Shown piece after piece: positions 18,005-26,816 of a stretch of 64,000 nt of DNA. The position numbers and the translations under genes are program-made. How positions within the stretch are numbered: position 1 is the first letter of the stretch; every line of letters starts with the position of its first letter. A model generated the notes under the pieces. It made no database searches. It worked only from the letters and a program-made list of their open reading frames with translations, and had not been told where the DNA came from. Origin of the DNA: Kaistia terrae (GTDB lineage Bacteria; Pseudomonadota; Alphaproteobacteria; Rhizobiales; Kaistiaceae). The stretch covers positions 124,001 through 188,000 of the forward strand of contig NZ_JAPKNH010000005.1 in assembly GCF_026344005.1 (NCBI RefSeq), given 5' to 3'.

Positions 18005-18643
18005 CCTCGTTCTCCTTGGGTCTTGAATCGAAGCGATAGCGGCCGCCTCACCCGTCTAGTCTGCTCGTCTGTGCGAACGCCGTGCTTTCAGGTACGGCCA
18101 ACGAGGCCGAGCCAATCCTGCCGTCGTTCCGCGCAAGTCCTGTCCGGCCCCGGTCTAGCGCGGACATCACCGTCTCGGCCGTGGCAAGCTGGTCTGAAAT
18201 GTTCCGGGAAGCTCGCTTGCCCGTCTGGCGTCGCAAGGCGGCCTATACCGCAACTTGCGTCGTGCCTGCCCGCGGGACCGAACTCCAACCCGCCATGCAT
18301 TCTTCCCGTGTCATGGGGCCATCCCTGAAGCGCTGACAAAGCTCGGCCAGCGATTGTTCAGGCAAGCTGAAGCAATCGGTCCATGCAGCTCTTGCAGTGT
18401 CCGCTGAAGTCAGGGCGTCGTTGGAGCCAGACGGCTCAGGGACAGATCACATCCGTTGTCCCACCTGCGCCAATCGACTTGCAACTCGACAGCCCACCCG
18501 AGGAGGACTGGCTACTCTGGCAGGCCGACAAAATCGAAGCGCAGGCGATAATAACCCAAATGATCTTCATATTGCCTCCGTCTATAGCGATTGATGCTCC
18601 GACAATGTCGGCCTTCGTTCTGTTACGAAGGCCGACATGAAGG
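18005..18643. other. Intergenic gap, no supported gene
   Basis: I read all six frames in these 639 bases. None has a start with a ribosome-binding site and a credible protein. One minus-strand frame of about 60 codons (roughly 18250-18450) lacks a plausible start. The 3' end carries the inverted repeat listed separately. Confidence 0.5.
18606..18637 (-). terminator. Inverted repeat after the DUF1254 gene, possible terminator
   Basis: A perfect 12-bp stem, TGTCGGCCTTCG / CGAAGGCCGACA, with an 8-base loop lies seven bases past the DUF1254 stop. No U-run follows on the minus strand, so it may stabilise or attenuate rather than terminate. Confidence 0.5.
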
Positions 18644-20266
18644 TTATTTCACTTCGACTATTTCGCTAAGCCGCCAGCTCTTGTCGAAGAACGACGGCAA
18701 CGGGCTGTAGAGGCGCAGGAGTGTGAACCAGCCCTTGTCGGGATTGGTCTGGATCCAGTTGCCGCGCGCCACGCCTTCCGGTTGGGTGGGGCCGAAATAG
18801 ACGGTGGTCGATCCATCGTCGGCGGCCTCCGCGGCGGGCGAAGGATAGCTCTGGCTACCGGCGCGCGGATATTTTTGCGGCGTCTGCAGCATCGAGCGCG
18901 TCTGGTTGTCATAGAGTGTGAGGGACCAGAATGCCTCGGCAGGAATGCCCTTGGGCAGCGTCACCTTGTAGGTCTTGGCGCCATCGAAGGGAGTGCCCTC
19001 GGGATCGAGGAAGCTCATCAGGTACTGCGAGCCGACGCCGGGAATGCGCATGATCATGCCCGGCGAGTCGAGCGTGTAGCCGTAGTAGAAGGCTATGCGG
19101 GAATCGAGCGTCCGCGCGCCGGTCGGGGGCAGCGGCTCAAACTTGCCGTCCTTGAAGATCGGCGGCGGGGTTTCGAAATACGCGCCGCCTTCCCACAGCA
19201 TGCTGCCCCATTGCGAGCCTTCGTAATAGGCCCAATCCGGGTGCTGCATGGCGTAGCGCCAGTTGAGCGCACGGCCGGTCGCCTGGCCGACCAGCGCCGC
19301 CTCCGACAGGATCTTCTTCATCCGTTCGTCGGGCGCGAACTTCTTGCCGTGCACGATGCCGATAGCGGCGAACTGGCCCGCCAGTTCAACATCATAGCTG
19401 GTGGCGGGTTCGCTCTGGACGTTCTCGTTGAGCAACTCGAAGAAGCCGTAGTCGCTTGGCGGGATTGTATTGAAGGACTTCCCGCTACCCTCAATGAACT
19501 TCATTTCGGGGATCTTGGGCTCCCCGGCGAGGCGTACCTTGCCTTCGAGAGCCTGGGCAAGGCTCGTCCCGAACGAGCCCGGCTGATAGGGGTAGACCTT
19601 CAGGTTCTTCTTGACGTTCTCAACCGCCGGCTTGGGATCATTGTCGACGAGATAGGCGCGTGCCGCATAGAGAGCGAAGTTCGTCTTCGAATGGGCGACG
19701 AAATAGCCGCCCTCTGGCAGCGGGCCGTCATAATCGGGCCCGACGATCAGATACTTGCCGCCAAGCCCGCGATCGGGACCGGGGCCACCGATGTCGACGA
19801 TCCACGAGAACCACATGTCGTTGATCGTGCCGACGGCGTTCGACGGCTGCTCGATTACCACCGGGCCCTTACTCAAATCGAGACCGGTGAGATAGTAAAC
19901 CGTATCGGCATTGGCCGTCAGGAACAGCGAGTTCGAGTCCATCAGCTCGGAAAAAATGACGACATCGCCGGGCTTGGCTCCGATGCCCTCGAAACCTTTG
20001 ACGATCGCCAGGGCCGAGGCGCCGCGAAAACTGTTGTTGTAGACATTGAGCGCCCGGGTGAAATCGAGCGTGTCGTAGATCTTGCTGGCCGTTTCGGCGG
20101 TCGGGGCGCCGTCCTTGAACTCCAGAGTGCCGGCCCGCGTCTGCGCCGTTTCGGGAGCGCCGAGACTCCGGACGGTCTCGGGCGCCACCTGCGCCAGAAC
20201 AGCGGTGGTGGGCAAAGCAAGAGCAGCGACCAACGTGGCGCCGGCCAATCTCAGATAGCGTTGCAT
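18644..20266 (-). CDS. DUF1254/DUF1214 domain secreted protein
   Basis: A 540-residue exported protein with a signal peptide (YLRLAGATLVAALALPTTAVLAQ). The N-terminal half is the DUF1254 region (FTRALNVYNNSFRGASALAI, SNSLFLTANADTVYYL, GKYLIVGPDYDGPLPEG). The C-terminal end is the DUF1214 region (FWSLTLYDNQTRSMLQTPQK, STTVYFGPTQPEGVARGNWI, PDKGWFTLLRLYSP). Length and domain order are normal for the family, which has no established reaction. The gene is followed upstream, on the same strand, by a small Cys-rich secreted protein and a beta-barrel-like protein, so an envelope role is likely. No regulation is visible beyond the AraC gene at the far end of the cluster. Confidence 0.85.
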   Translation of the reverse strand: MQRYLRLAGATLVAALALPTTAVLAQVAPETVRSLGAPETAQTRAGTLEFKDGAPTAETASKIYDTLDFTRALNVYNNSFRGASALAIVKGFEGIGAKPGDVVIFSELMDSNSLFLTANADTVYYLTGLDLSKGPVVIEQPSNAVGTINDMWFSWIVDIGGPGPDRGLGGKYLIVGPDYDGPLPEGGYFVAHSKTNFALYAARAYLVDNDPKPAVENVKKNLKVYPYQPGSFGTSLAQALEGKVRLAGEPKIPEMKFIEGSGKSFNTIPPSDYGFFELLNENVQSEPATSYDVELAGQFAAIGIVHGKKFAPDERMKKILSEAALVGQATGRALNWRYAMQHPDWAYYEGSQWGSMLWEGGAYFETPPPIFKDGKFEPLPPTGARTLDSRIAFYYGYTLDSPGMIMRIPGVGSQYLMSFLDPEGTPFDGAKTYKVTLPKGIPAEAFWSLTLYDNQTRSMLQTPQKYPRAGSQSYPSPAAEAADDGSTTVYFGPTQPEGVARGNWIQTNPDKGWFTLLRLYSPLPSFFDKSWRLSEIVEVK

Positions 20267-20309
20267 GGGCTTGATCCTTTATCGCCGTCTTTCGTAGGTC
20301 CGATGGAAG

Positions 20310-20708
20310 CTATCGCGGGCAGACGTCCCAAAAACCGCTCGTCCGGTTGGGCGTCGTGTAGTACCAGCAGTATCCAGGCTTGGGCGGGGTGCCGGCGATC
20401 GCAACGGCTGTGGCGCCCGCGATGAATCCCATGGCCGCCCCTGCGGCAACCGCGCCTCCGGGCCGCCAATAGCGATGCGGGTTCACCACGACGACACCGC
20501 GCGGGCGGTATCCCGGGACGCCATAGCCCGGCCTGACCGCACCGGCTGCGCATCCGCGCGGGCCGCAGCCGGCTGCCGCGCAGCCTCGGGGTCCACAGGC
20601 TGCACCGCCAGACCGGTAGGCCTGAGCCGGTGTGCTCAAGAGCAATGGCATGGCCAGCACAGCTGCAACCCCCGCCGAAACGAGCGATAACTTAAGCATC
20701 TTTAGCAC
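20310..20708 (-). CDS. Small secreted Cys/Gly-rich protein with CGPRGCAA repeats
   Basis: A 132-residue protein of unknown function. A signal peptide (LKLSLVSAGVAAVLAMPLLL, cleavage near AQA) is followed by two CGPRGCAA repeats, a Pro/Tyr/Arg-rich stretch, a Gly/Ala-rich hydrophobic patch (GAVAAGAAMGFIAGATAVAI) and a C-terminal YCWYYTTPNRTSGFWDVCP. Small glycine-zipper-like envelope proteins with this ending are frequent in Rhizobiales. It lies 43 bases upstream of the DUF1254 gene on the same strand. Confidence 0.7.
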   Translation of the reverse strand: MLKMLKLSLVSAGVAAVLAMPLLLSTPAQAYRSGGAACGPRGCAAAGCGPRGCAAGAVRPGYGVPGYRPRGVVVVNPHRYWRPGGAVAAGAAMGFIAGATAVAIAGTPPKPGYCWYYTTPNRTSGFWDVCPR

Positions 20709-20813
20709 GGAAATTGCCTTCTACTATCTATGTCGAGTTGAAACGCTCGAATTCAACTTGCTGAGTGAAAAGCGCCGCGAGAGCCAGTTCAGCGATCGCA
20801 GCCTGATGCGCAC

Positions 20814-21635
20814 TCACTTTTTGGGAAACAGGAACTGCAGCTGCGCGCGGATCTGCCATTGCGGCCCAACATCGTCTGGCGCGATGACATTGTAGTAAGC
20901 GCCGAGCTGCGCATTGATGGGTTGCTTGCCGACTCGAAAGACACGGCCAAAAGACCCGCCGACCGGCAAAGTCCAGCGATTGTCATCCTCTGCCATCCAG
21001 TTCGCCGTGACGAGCGGGGACGACGAAGCATACCAACCTTCCTTGAAGTTGTAGTTGAGGAACGGCTGCAGCGTCATCTGGTTGACATCCTTCCGGCTCG
21101 TATCGCCGGCAAACGACCAGATATTATTCACCAGGGCGCCGTAGACCCACGGCCCATCCATGATGAGACCGACGGCTGACGGGCCTGCGCCCCACTTTCC
21201 CGATCCAAGGTCGTCGTCGGTCGCGGTCGGCAGCAGGACGGCCGGGCCAACGCCCCAGATAAACTTGCCGGAGTGAGCGGGCGAAAGAAATGCGCTGATT
21301 GTCGTGTCGCCGAGGCCGAAGGTTCGGTTGCTATCCGGATAGAGTTGCGGCTGGGAAAGTACGGGGACGATCGTCCTGGTTATCAAATTCCAGTCCGGCG
21401 AGAGACTAATCGGCACAACCGGCTGTATATTGATGACTTCCTGTGTCTCCTTGTAGGGACCGTAGCCGAAGTTCGTGTTGAACTGGAACGGTAAGCTTAT
21501 CATGTCGGCAACTGGATTTTGAGCCGCCTTAGCAAGTTCCTCAGTGCTGGTCGATTTGTCTTCGGCGAAGGCTATGCCGGGCCGCGACAAAGCCGCGATC
21601 AACGCCAACGCGAATAAAAACTGATCGATTTGCAT
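20814..21635 (-). CDS. Predicted outer-membrane beta-barrel protein
   Basis: A 273-residue exported protein with a signal peptide (IDQFLFALALIAALSRPGIAFAE). The mature part alternates short amphipathic strands rich in Trp, Tyr and Phe (FQFNTNFGYGPY, WNLITRTIVPV, FIWGVGPAVLLPTA, GWYASSSPLVTANWM) and ends in LQFLFPKK. This is the look of a transporter-like barrel of the type often annotated only as hypothetical. The open frame extends to 21884, but the added N-terminus lacks a leader, so I chose the ATG at 21635. A decayed fragment of a paralogue lies near 37560-37650. Confidence 0.7.
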   Translation of the reverse strand: MQIDQFLFALALIAALSRPGIAFAEDKSTSTEELAKAAQNPVADMISLPFQFNTNFGYGPYKETQEVINIQPVVPISLSPDWNLITRTIVPVLSQPQLYPDSNRTFGLGDTTISAFLSPAHSGKFIWGVGPAVLLPTATDDDLGSGKWGAGPSAVGLIMDGPWVYGALVNNIWSFAGDTSRKDVNQMTLQPFLNYNFKEGWYASSSPLVTANWMAEDDNRWTLPVGGSFGRVFRVGKQPINAQLGAYYNVIAPDDVGPQWQIRAQLQFLFPKK

Positions 21636-21922
21636 CGATCTGCATTTCCCGACGAATCCAAATATTGTATCGCCCCCTGGGAACTCAGCGGCATCCGTAG
21701 AGGACAGGGTGGATTTTGCTTGAATCCGTCCAAGGCGGCGATTGACTAGCATGAACATCGTCATCACAGTCACGGTCGAAACGCCCCCCGGCAATATTCG
21801 AAGTTGTGCCGGCAGCCAAGGAGCATCTCCTTGGCTTGGCGCACGTCTACTAAAAAGCGGCATGCCGACTTCGAGACCACTCATTTTGCGCCACCGTCGC
21901 GCTTTTTAGGGAAATAGCGGGC

Positions 21923-22927
21923 ATGGCCGAGATCCCGGTTATCTCCAGTCACATCCTGCACGGCATGCCGGACTTCGTGCGTCGGGAAGTCGGGGCGAAG
22001 GCGCTATTGCATGCCAATCGCGCCGCCGGCTTCGATCTCGAACTGGTCGAAGGCCGGAATTGTTTCATCCCCCACGCGGCCGTTCTCGGCTTCGTCAATG
22101 CAGCGGCACGGGCTGCGGGCGAACGAAATCTCGGGGTCCTGATGGCACCCCAGATGAACGCCGCCAATTACGGCAGTTTTGGGCGCTATGTGGTCGGCGC
22201 CGACACGCTCGGCGAATCGATCGGGCGCGCCATCGCGGCCCTGCGTTTTCACAGCACGGCTGACAGGATGGGGGTGGATATCGTGGGCGACGAAGCGCGC
22301 TACAGCTACCGCTTCGCCTTGGCGGGGCGCGAGGGCTACGAGATGATCGCCACCGCCGCGGCCGGTGTACTGTTGAGCATCTTCAGGGCCTACCTGCCCG
22401 TTGACTGGAGGCCGCTGCGGATCGAACTCGATATCGGCAAGCCGCGCCAGGCTGCCCTTCTGGAAGATGTCTTCGACTGCCCGGTCCATTTCAACGCTTC
22501 GGCGGTGGCCATTGTCGCGGAACGCCGATACTTGTCCGTTGGATTGAGACACGTGCCTTCGCCGATTGTCACCATCGAGGATGTGGAGCGAGATCGGCAG
22601 GGTGGGGCGCCGCGAGATTTGCTCGACGTGGTCCTGGAGCAGATTCGTGCTCAGGTCCTCGCCGGCAGCGTCTCCATCGATAGCGCGGCCCAATCGATGG
22701 ACACGAGCGTGCGAACCCTGCAACGCGAGCTGAATCGGCTTGGCGCCGATTTTCGCAGCCTGGCGAACGCAATGCGGTATCAGCGCGCGATTGAACTGCT
22801 ACGTCACACCAATGGATCGATCACCCGTGTCTCGGCGGAGATGGGATATTCTTCTCCCGCCAACTTCGCGCGTGCCTTTCGAAAAGCGAGTGGCGGCCCA
22901 CCGCGAGATTTTCGCTCCAAGCCATAA
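21923..22927 (+). CDS. AraC-family regulator with arabinose-binding-type N-terminal domain
   Basis: A 334-residue regulator. The N-terminal ~200 residues resemble the AraC 'Arabinose_bd' (PF12625-like) sensor: MAEIPVISSHILHGMPDFV, GFDLELVEGRNCFIPHAAVL, GVLMAPQMNAANYGSFGRYV. The C-terminal HTH has SIDSAAQSMDTSVRTLQREL, then MRYQRAIELLRHTNGSITRV, SAEMGYSSPANFARAF and FRKASGGPPRDFRS. It is divergent from the beta-barrel/DUF1254 cluster, which is its most likely target, and lies upstream of a peptide-type ABC operon. Related regulators control lipid, alkane or virulence genes in other bacteria; the ligand here is unknown. Confidence 0.87.
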   Translation: MAEIPVISSHILHGMPDFVRREVGAKALLHANRAAGFDLELVEGRNCFIPHAAVLGFVNAAARAAGERNLGVLMAPQMNAANYGSFGRYVVGADTLGESIGRAIAALRFHSTADRMGVDIVGDEARYSYRFALAGREGYEMIATAAAGVLLSIFRAYLPVDWRPLRIELDIGKPRQAALLEDVFDCPVHFNASAVAIVAERRYLSVGLRHVPSPIVTIEDVERDRQGGAPRDLLDVVLEQIRAQVLAGSVSIDSAAQSMDTSVRTLQRELNRLGADFRSLANAMRYQRAIELLRHTNGSITRVSAEMGYSSPANFARAFRKASGGPPRDFRSKP

Positions 22928-23135
22928 AAGGCAGCATGCGGCCATTCGGCATCGGCAACGTCGATCGGCAACTCAGCCAGCAAGAGGCGGCACGGTCACC
23001 CGACGGAATGCTTTCTTCTGGGATCCTATAGTCACAAGTCCTTCACGAGAGGTTCGTAAGACTGATACATAATTTGAGCATAGGAGCGGCAGATGTCCGC
23101 TGGACGTCGCTAAATTGTCCAATCGAGAGATACCT

Positions 23136-24767
23136 ATGCTCATCACTCGCCGCCAATCTCTAGGCCTTTTCGGCGCTGCCGCCGGAGCCCTTGTATTGCC
23201 CCGAAGCCTGATGGCCCAGGGCGCACGTCGCTCGATTACCATCGCGGTTCAGAAGATAACCAATAACGGTACGCTCGATATCTGGAACGAGCAGTCGAAC
23301 GTCGGTGAACGCGTGTTCTTCCCGAATCTGTGGGAAGGTCTGATCGAACGCGACTGGATGGGCAATCAGGGCCCGGTGCCCGGCCTCGCTACGGAATGGA
23401 AGCGTATCGACGACAAGACGATTGAGCTCAAGCTGCGTCCGGGCGTGAAATTCCACAATGGCGACGAGATGACCGCCGAGGATGTGGTTTTCTCCTTCTC
23501 GGACGAGCGTGTCTTCGCCGGCACGAAGCCGTCGAATGGCACGACCCTCTACGAGGAAAACTTCAAGCCCCAGACTGCCAAGGAACTGCCGGCTGTCGTT
23601 CCCGGCGTCGCGCGCCGCCTTTGGCCTGCGCTGCGCGGCGTGGAAGCTGTCGACAAATATACCGTCCGTTTCCACAACGCGACGCCGGACGTGACGTTGG
23701 AGGGCCGCCTCTATGCCTTCGGATCGCAGATCACCTCCAAGCGCGCCTGGGACGAGGCTGCCACCTACGCCATCTGGGCCGCGAAGCCAGTCACCACCGG
23801 CGCCTATCGGGTCGAGGAATTCCGTCCGGACGTCTCGCTCACCCTCGTTGCCTTTGACGAATACTGGGGCGGTCGGCCCCCGCTGGAGCGCATCCGCTTT
23901 GTCGAGGTTCCGGAAGTCGCTGGCCGGGTGAACGGTCTGCTCTCGGGCGAATACGACTTCGCCTGCGACTTGCCGCCGGACCAGATCGCTGCCGTGCAGG
24001 CGGCCCCGGGCCTGGAAGTCCAGTCCTCGACGATCTGGAACCACCGGATCACGACCTTCAACACCCAGAATGAAGTCCTGCGCGATCCGCTGGTGCGCCG
24101 CGCTATGACCCATTCGATTGACCGCCAGGCGATCGTTGATGCGCTTTGGGGCGGCCAGACGGTCGTTCCGGCCGGCCTGCAGTTCGAGAGCTTTCGAACG
24201 GCCGATATGTTCGTCGAAGGCTGGTCGGTGCCTGAATACAATCCCGAACTGGCCCGCGATCTGCTGAAGCAGGCCGGCTACAAGGGCGACGTGATCCCCT
24301 ATCGCCTGCTGAATAACTACTACACCAACCAGACGCCTTCGGCGCAGATCCTGGTCGAGATGTGGAAGCAGACCGGGTTGAACGTCGAAATCCAGATGAA
24401 GGAAAACTGGGGTCAGATCCACGATCCCGAAGGCACCAAGGGCGTCCGGGACTGGTCGGCCTCCAATACCATCAACGACCCGATCACGCCGCTGGTGGTA
24501 CAGTTCGGGCCGAACGGCGAAGCCCAGCAGAAGCGCGACTGGTCCAATGCGGAGGTCAACCAGTTGGCCGCCGTGATGGAGACCTCGACCGACCGCGCCG
24601 TCCGCAAGAAGGCATTCGCCCGCATGCTGGAAATCTGCGAGCGCGAAGATCCCGCCTACACGGTTCTGCACCAGAACGCAGTCTTCACCGGCGTGAAGTC
24701 GGAACTGAAGTGGAAGGCCGCTCCGGCGTTCGCCATGGATTTCCGGCCTTCGAACTGGAAGCTCTGA
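23136..24767 (+). CDS. Oligopeptide-class (family 5) periplasmic binding protein
   Basis: A 543-residue DppA/OppA-type receptor. A Tat-like leader (TRRQSLGLFGAAAGALVLPRS) is followed by FFPNLWEGLIERDW, ELKLRPGVKFHNGDEMTAED (the family signature region), RRAMTHSIDRQAIVDALWGG and DLLKQAGYKGDVIPY. The ATG has a GAGAG site; a TTG seven codons earlier is also in frame. Five co-oriented genes follow: two ATPases, two permeases and a glycerophosphodiester phosphodiesterase. The ligand may therefore be a glycerophosphodiester or similar small molecule rather than a peptide; this is inference from context. A strong hairpin separates it from the ATPase genes. Confidence 0.88.
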   Translation: MLITRRQSLGLFGAAAGALVLPRSLMAQGARRSITIAVQKITNNGTLDIWNEQSNVGERVFFPNLWEGLIERDWMGNQGPVPGLATEWKRIDDKTIELKLRPGVKFHNGDEMTAEDVVFSFSDERVFAGTKPSNGTTLYEENFKPQTAKELPAVVPGVARRLWPALRGVEAVDKYTVRFHNATPDVTLEGRLYAFGSQITSKRAWDEAATYAIWAAKPVTTGAYRVEEFRPDVSLTLVAFDEYWGGRPPLERIRFVEVPEVAGRVNGLLSGEYDFACDLPPDQIAAVQAAPGLEVQSSTIWNHRITTFNTQNEVLRDPLVRRAMTHSIDRQAIVDALWGGQTVVPAGLQFESFRTADMFVEGWSVPEYNPELARDLLKQAGYKGDVIPYRLLNNYYTNQTPSAQILVEMWKQTGLNVEIQMKENWGQIHDPEGTKGVRDWSASNTINDPITPLVVQFGPNGEAQQKRDWSNAEVNQLAAVMETSTDRAVRKKAFARMLEICEREDPAYTVLHQNAVFTGVKSELKWKAAPAFAMDFRPSNWKL

Positions 24768-24780
24768 TCGAGCCTCCTTT

Positions 24781-24815
24781 GGCAGGGTGGGCAATTGCCC
24801 TCCCTGCTTCTTTCC
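24781..24815 (+). terminator. Hairpin after the binding-protein gene (attenuator or mRNA stabiliser)
   Basis: A near-perfect palindrome, GCAGGG-T-GGGCAATTGCCC-T-CCCTGC, is followed by TTCTTTCC. It lies between the binding-protein and ATPase genes. In binding-protein operons such structures commonly lower downstream expression or protect the upstream mRNA. Confidence 0.65.
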
Positions 24816-24839
24816 TGTGTTGAGCGTCAGGTGGGCCAG

Positions 24840-25829
24840 ATGTCCTTTATCTCCATCCAAGGGCTGACTGTGGCCTTCGACGGCACCCAGGTGCTGCATG
24901 GCATCGATCTCGAGATCGGCCGAGGCGAGGCGCTGGGCCTTGTGGGCGAAAGCGGATGTGGCAAGTCGGTTACGTGGCTTGCCGCCCTCGGGCTTTTGCC
25001 GGGCAAGGCGCGCGTCGGCGGCTCGGTCAAGATTGATGGCGAGGAACTTATCGGCGCCAGTCGCACGCAGGTGGAGCGCGTGCGCGGCAAACGGATCGCG
25101 ATGATCTTTCAGGATCCATCGTCCTCGTTGAACCCGGTCCATCGCGTCGGCCGGCAGATCATGGAAAGCCTGACCCTGCACCGTGGCTTGAAGGGGCAGG
25201 CGGCAAAGGCCGAGGCGATCCGATTGATGGATCTCGTGGGCATTCCCTCGGCCGCGACGCGGATCGACCTCTATCCGCATGAGTTTTCAGGCGGTCAGTG
25301 TCAGCGGGTCATGATTGCGATGGCCTTGGCGGGGGAGCCCGATCTGTTGATCGCGGATGAACCCACTACGGCGCTTGATGCGACGATTCAGGCGCAGATT
25401 CTCGACCTGCTGTCGCAAATACGTGCCGAGACCGGCATGGCGATGGTTCTGATCAGCCACGATCTGGGGGCCGTGTCGGCGGTCTGCGACCGGGCAGCCG
25501 TGATGTATGCCGGCAGGATCGTGGAAATGAACGATACGGCCGCGTTGTTTTCGGCGCCCCGCCATCCCTATACGCGCGGACTCTTCGATGCGATTCCGGA
25601 GATCGATGGCGACCGGGGGCGGCTCAAGCCCATTCATGGCACGGTGCCCGACCCCAGGGCCCTGCCTCAGGGCTGCGCTTTCGCGCCGCGCTGTGGCTCG
25701 GCCGACACGCGGTGCCACACCCGATCGCCAGAGCCGCAGGCAGGACGCGAAGGCGGCCTGCTCGCCTGCTTTCATCCCGTTGCATGGGCGGTCCCACTCA
25801 TGACCAGCCCGCAAGGGATCCCGGCATGA
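24840..25829 (+). CDS. Oligopeptide-class ABC ATPase 1 (DppD-like)
   Basis: A 329-residue cytoplasmic ATPase. Walker A is GESGCGKSVTW, the signature region FSGGQCQRVMIAMALA, Walker B LLIADEPTTALDATIQAQ and the H-loop LISHDLGAV. The C-terminal oligopeptide-transporter extension has its cysteine cluster (ALPQGCAFAPRCGSADTRC), which in relatives binds an iron-sulphur cluster. The signature reads SGGQC where SGGQR or SGGMR is usual, which is tolerated in relatives. Its stop overlaps the next ATPase start by four bases. Confidence 0.9.
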   Translation: MSFISIQGLTVAFDGTQVLHGIDLEIGRGEALGLVGESGCGKSVTWLAALGLLPGKARVGGSVKIDGEELIGASRTQVERVRGKRIAMIFQDPSSSLNPVHRVGRQIMESLTLHRGLKGQAAKAEAIRLMDLVGIPSAATRIDLYPHEFSGGQCQRVMIAMALAGEPDLLIADEPTTALDATIQAQILDLLSQIRAETGMAMVLISHDLGAVSAVCDRAAVMYAGRIVEMNDTAALFSAPRHPYTRGLFDAIPEIDGDRGRLKPIHGTVPDPRALPQGCAFAPRCGSADTRCHTRSPEPQAGREGGLLACFHPVAWAVPLMTSPQGIPA

Positions 25830-26806
25830 CCGCCTTGCTGCTGGAGGCTCGGGGCCTTGTTCAACAATATGACACGAGCCGTGGCCTGTTCGGCCGAGCC
25901 ACCTCGGTACGGGCGGTCGATGGCGTGGACCTTCAGGTGAACCGGGGCGAAATCCTCGGCATCGTCGGTGAATCCGGCTCCGGCAAGTCCACGCTGGGTC
26001 GAATGCTCCTGGGCCTTGAGCGTCCGCATGACGGCCAGGTGCTTTGGCAGGGTCAGCCGCTTCCTGCCCCCTATTCCGCGGCATGGCGTTCGCTGCGGGC
26101 GCAGATGCAGTTGATCTTCCAGGACCCGCTGGCCGCCCTGGATCGGCGCATGACCATCGCCGATCAGATCGGCGAACCGTTCATCATCCATGGCCTTGCC
26201 AAGGGCGCGGAAGCGATGGCCAAGGTGGCTGGACTCATGGCTCGCGTCGGCCTGCGTCCCGATCAGGCCGGGCGCTATCCACACGAATTGTCGGGCGGTC
26301 AGCGGCAACGCGTCGTGATCGCTCGCGCGCTTGCCAGCAGCCCGCGCTTTATCGTCTGTGACGAGCCGGTCTCGGCCCTGGATGTTTCGATCCAGGCGCA
26401 GGTGGTGAACCTGCTGCGCGATCTGCAGGAGCAATCGGACCTGACCATGGTTTTCATCAGCCATGATCTCAAGGTCGTGCGCAATATCTGCGATCGGGTC
26501 GCCGTGATGTACCTCGGTCGTATCGTCGAGGAGGGTCCCTCGGACGTGATCTTCTCCGATCCGCGCCATCCCTATACCCAGGCGTTGGTGTCTTCGATTC
26601 CAAAGGCCGGAACGGGTCTTTCCCATCGCGTCATCCTGCAGGGAGAGCCACCGAACCCCGCCGCCCGGCCGACGGGCTGTGCTTTCCATCCGCGCTGCGG
26701 CGCAGCCGATCGCGCCTGCGCGCTCGAAGTGCCCGTCCTTGAACTCAATCGCGGTCGTTTGACTGCGTGCCTGAAACTGCGCGCCACCGGCGCTCAGGCC
26801 GCCTGA
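25826..26806 (+). CDS. Oligopeptide-class ABC ATPase 2 (DppF-like)
   Basis: A 326-residue ATPase pairing with the preceding one. Walker A is GESGSGKST, the signature LSGGQRQRVVIARAL, Walker B FIVCDEPVSALDVSIQAQ and the H-loop FISHDLKVV. It has the same C-terminal cysteine motif (RPTGCAFHPRCGAADRAC). Start and stop spacing (four-base overlap upstream, ten bases to the permease) show tight operon coupling. Confidence 0.9.
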   Translation: MTALLLEARGLVQQYDTSRGLFGRATSVRAVDGVDLQVNRGEILGIVGESGSGKSTLGRMLLGLERPHDGQVLWQGQPLPAPYSAAWRSLRAQMQLIFQDPLAALDRRMTIADQIGEPFIIHGLAKGAEAMAKVAGLMARVGLRPDQAGRYPHELSGGQRQRVVIARALASSPRFIVCDEPVSALDVSIQAQVVNLLRDLQEQSDLTMVFISHDLKVVRNICDRVAVMYLGRIVEEGPSDVIFSDPRHPYTQALVSSIPKAGTGLSHRVILQGEPPNPAARPTGCAFHPRCGAADRACALEVPVLELNRGRLTACLKLRATGAQAA

Positions 26807-26816
26807 GGTCCGCAAC

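Noticed and set aside
18250-18450. A minus-strand frame of about 60 codons in the 639-base gap
   Set aside because: It has no usable start codon with a ribosome-binding site, and no recognisable motif.
23160-25280. A 706-codon minus-strand open frame
   Set aside because: It is antisense to the family-5 binding protein and the DppD-like ATPase and shows no motifs of its own. GC-rich DNA gives many such frames.
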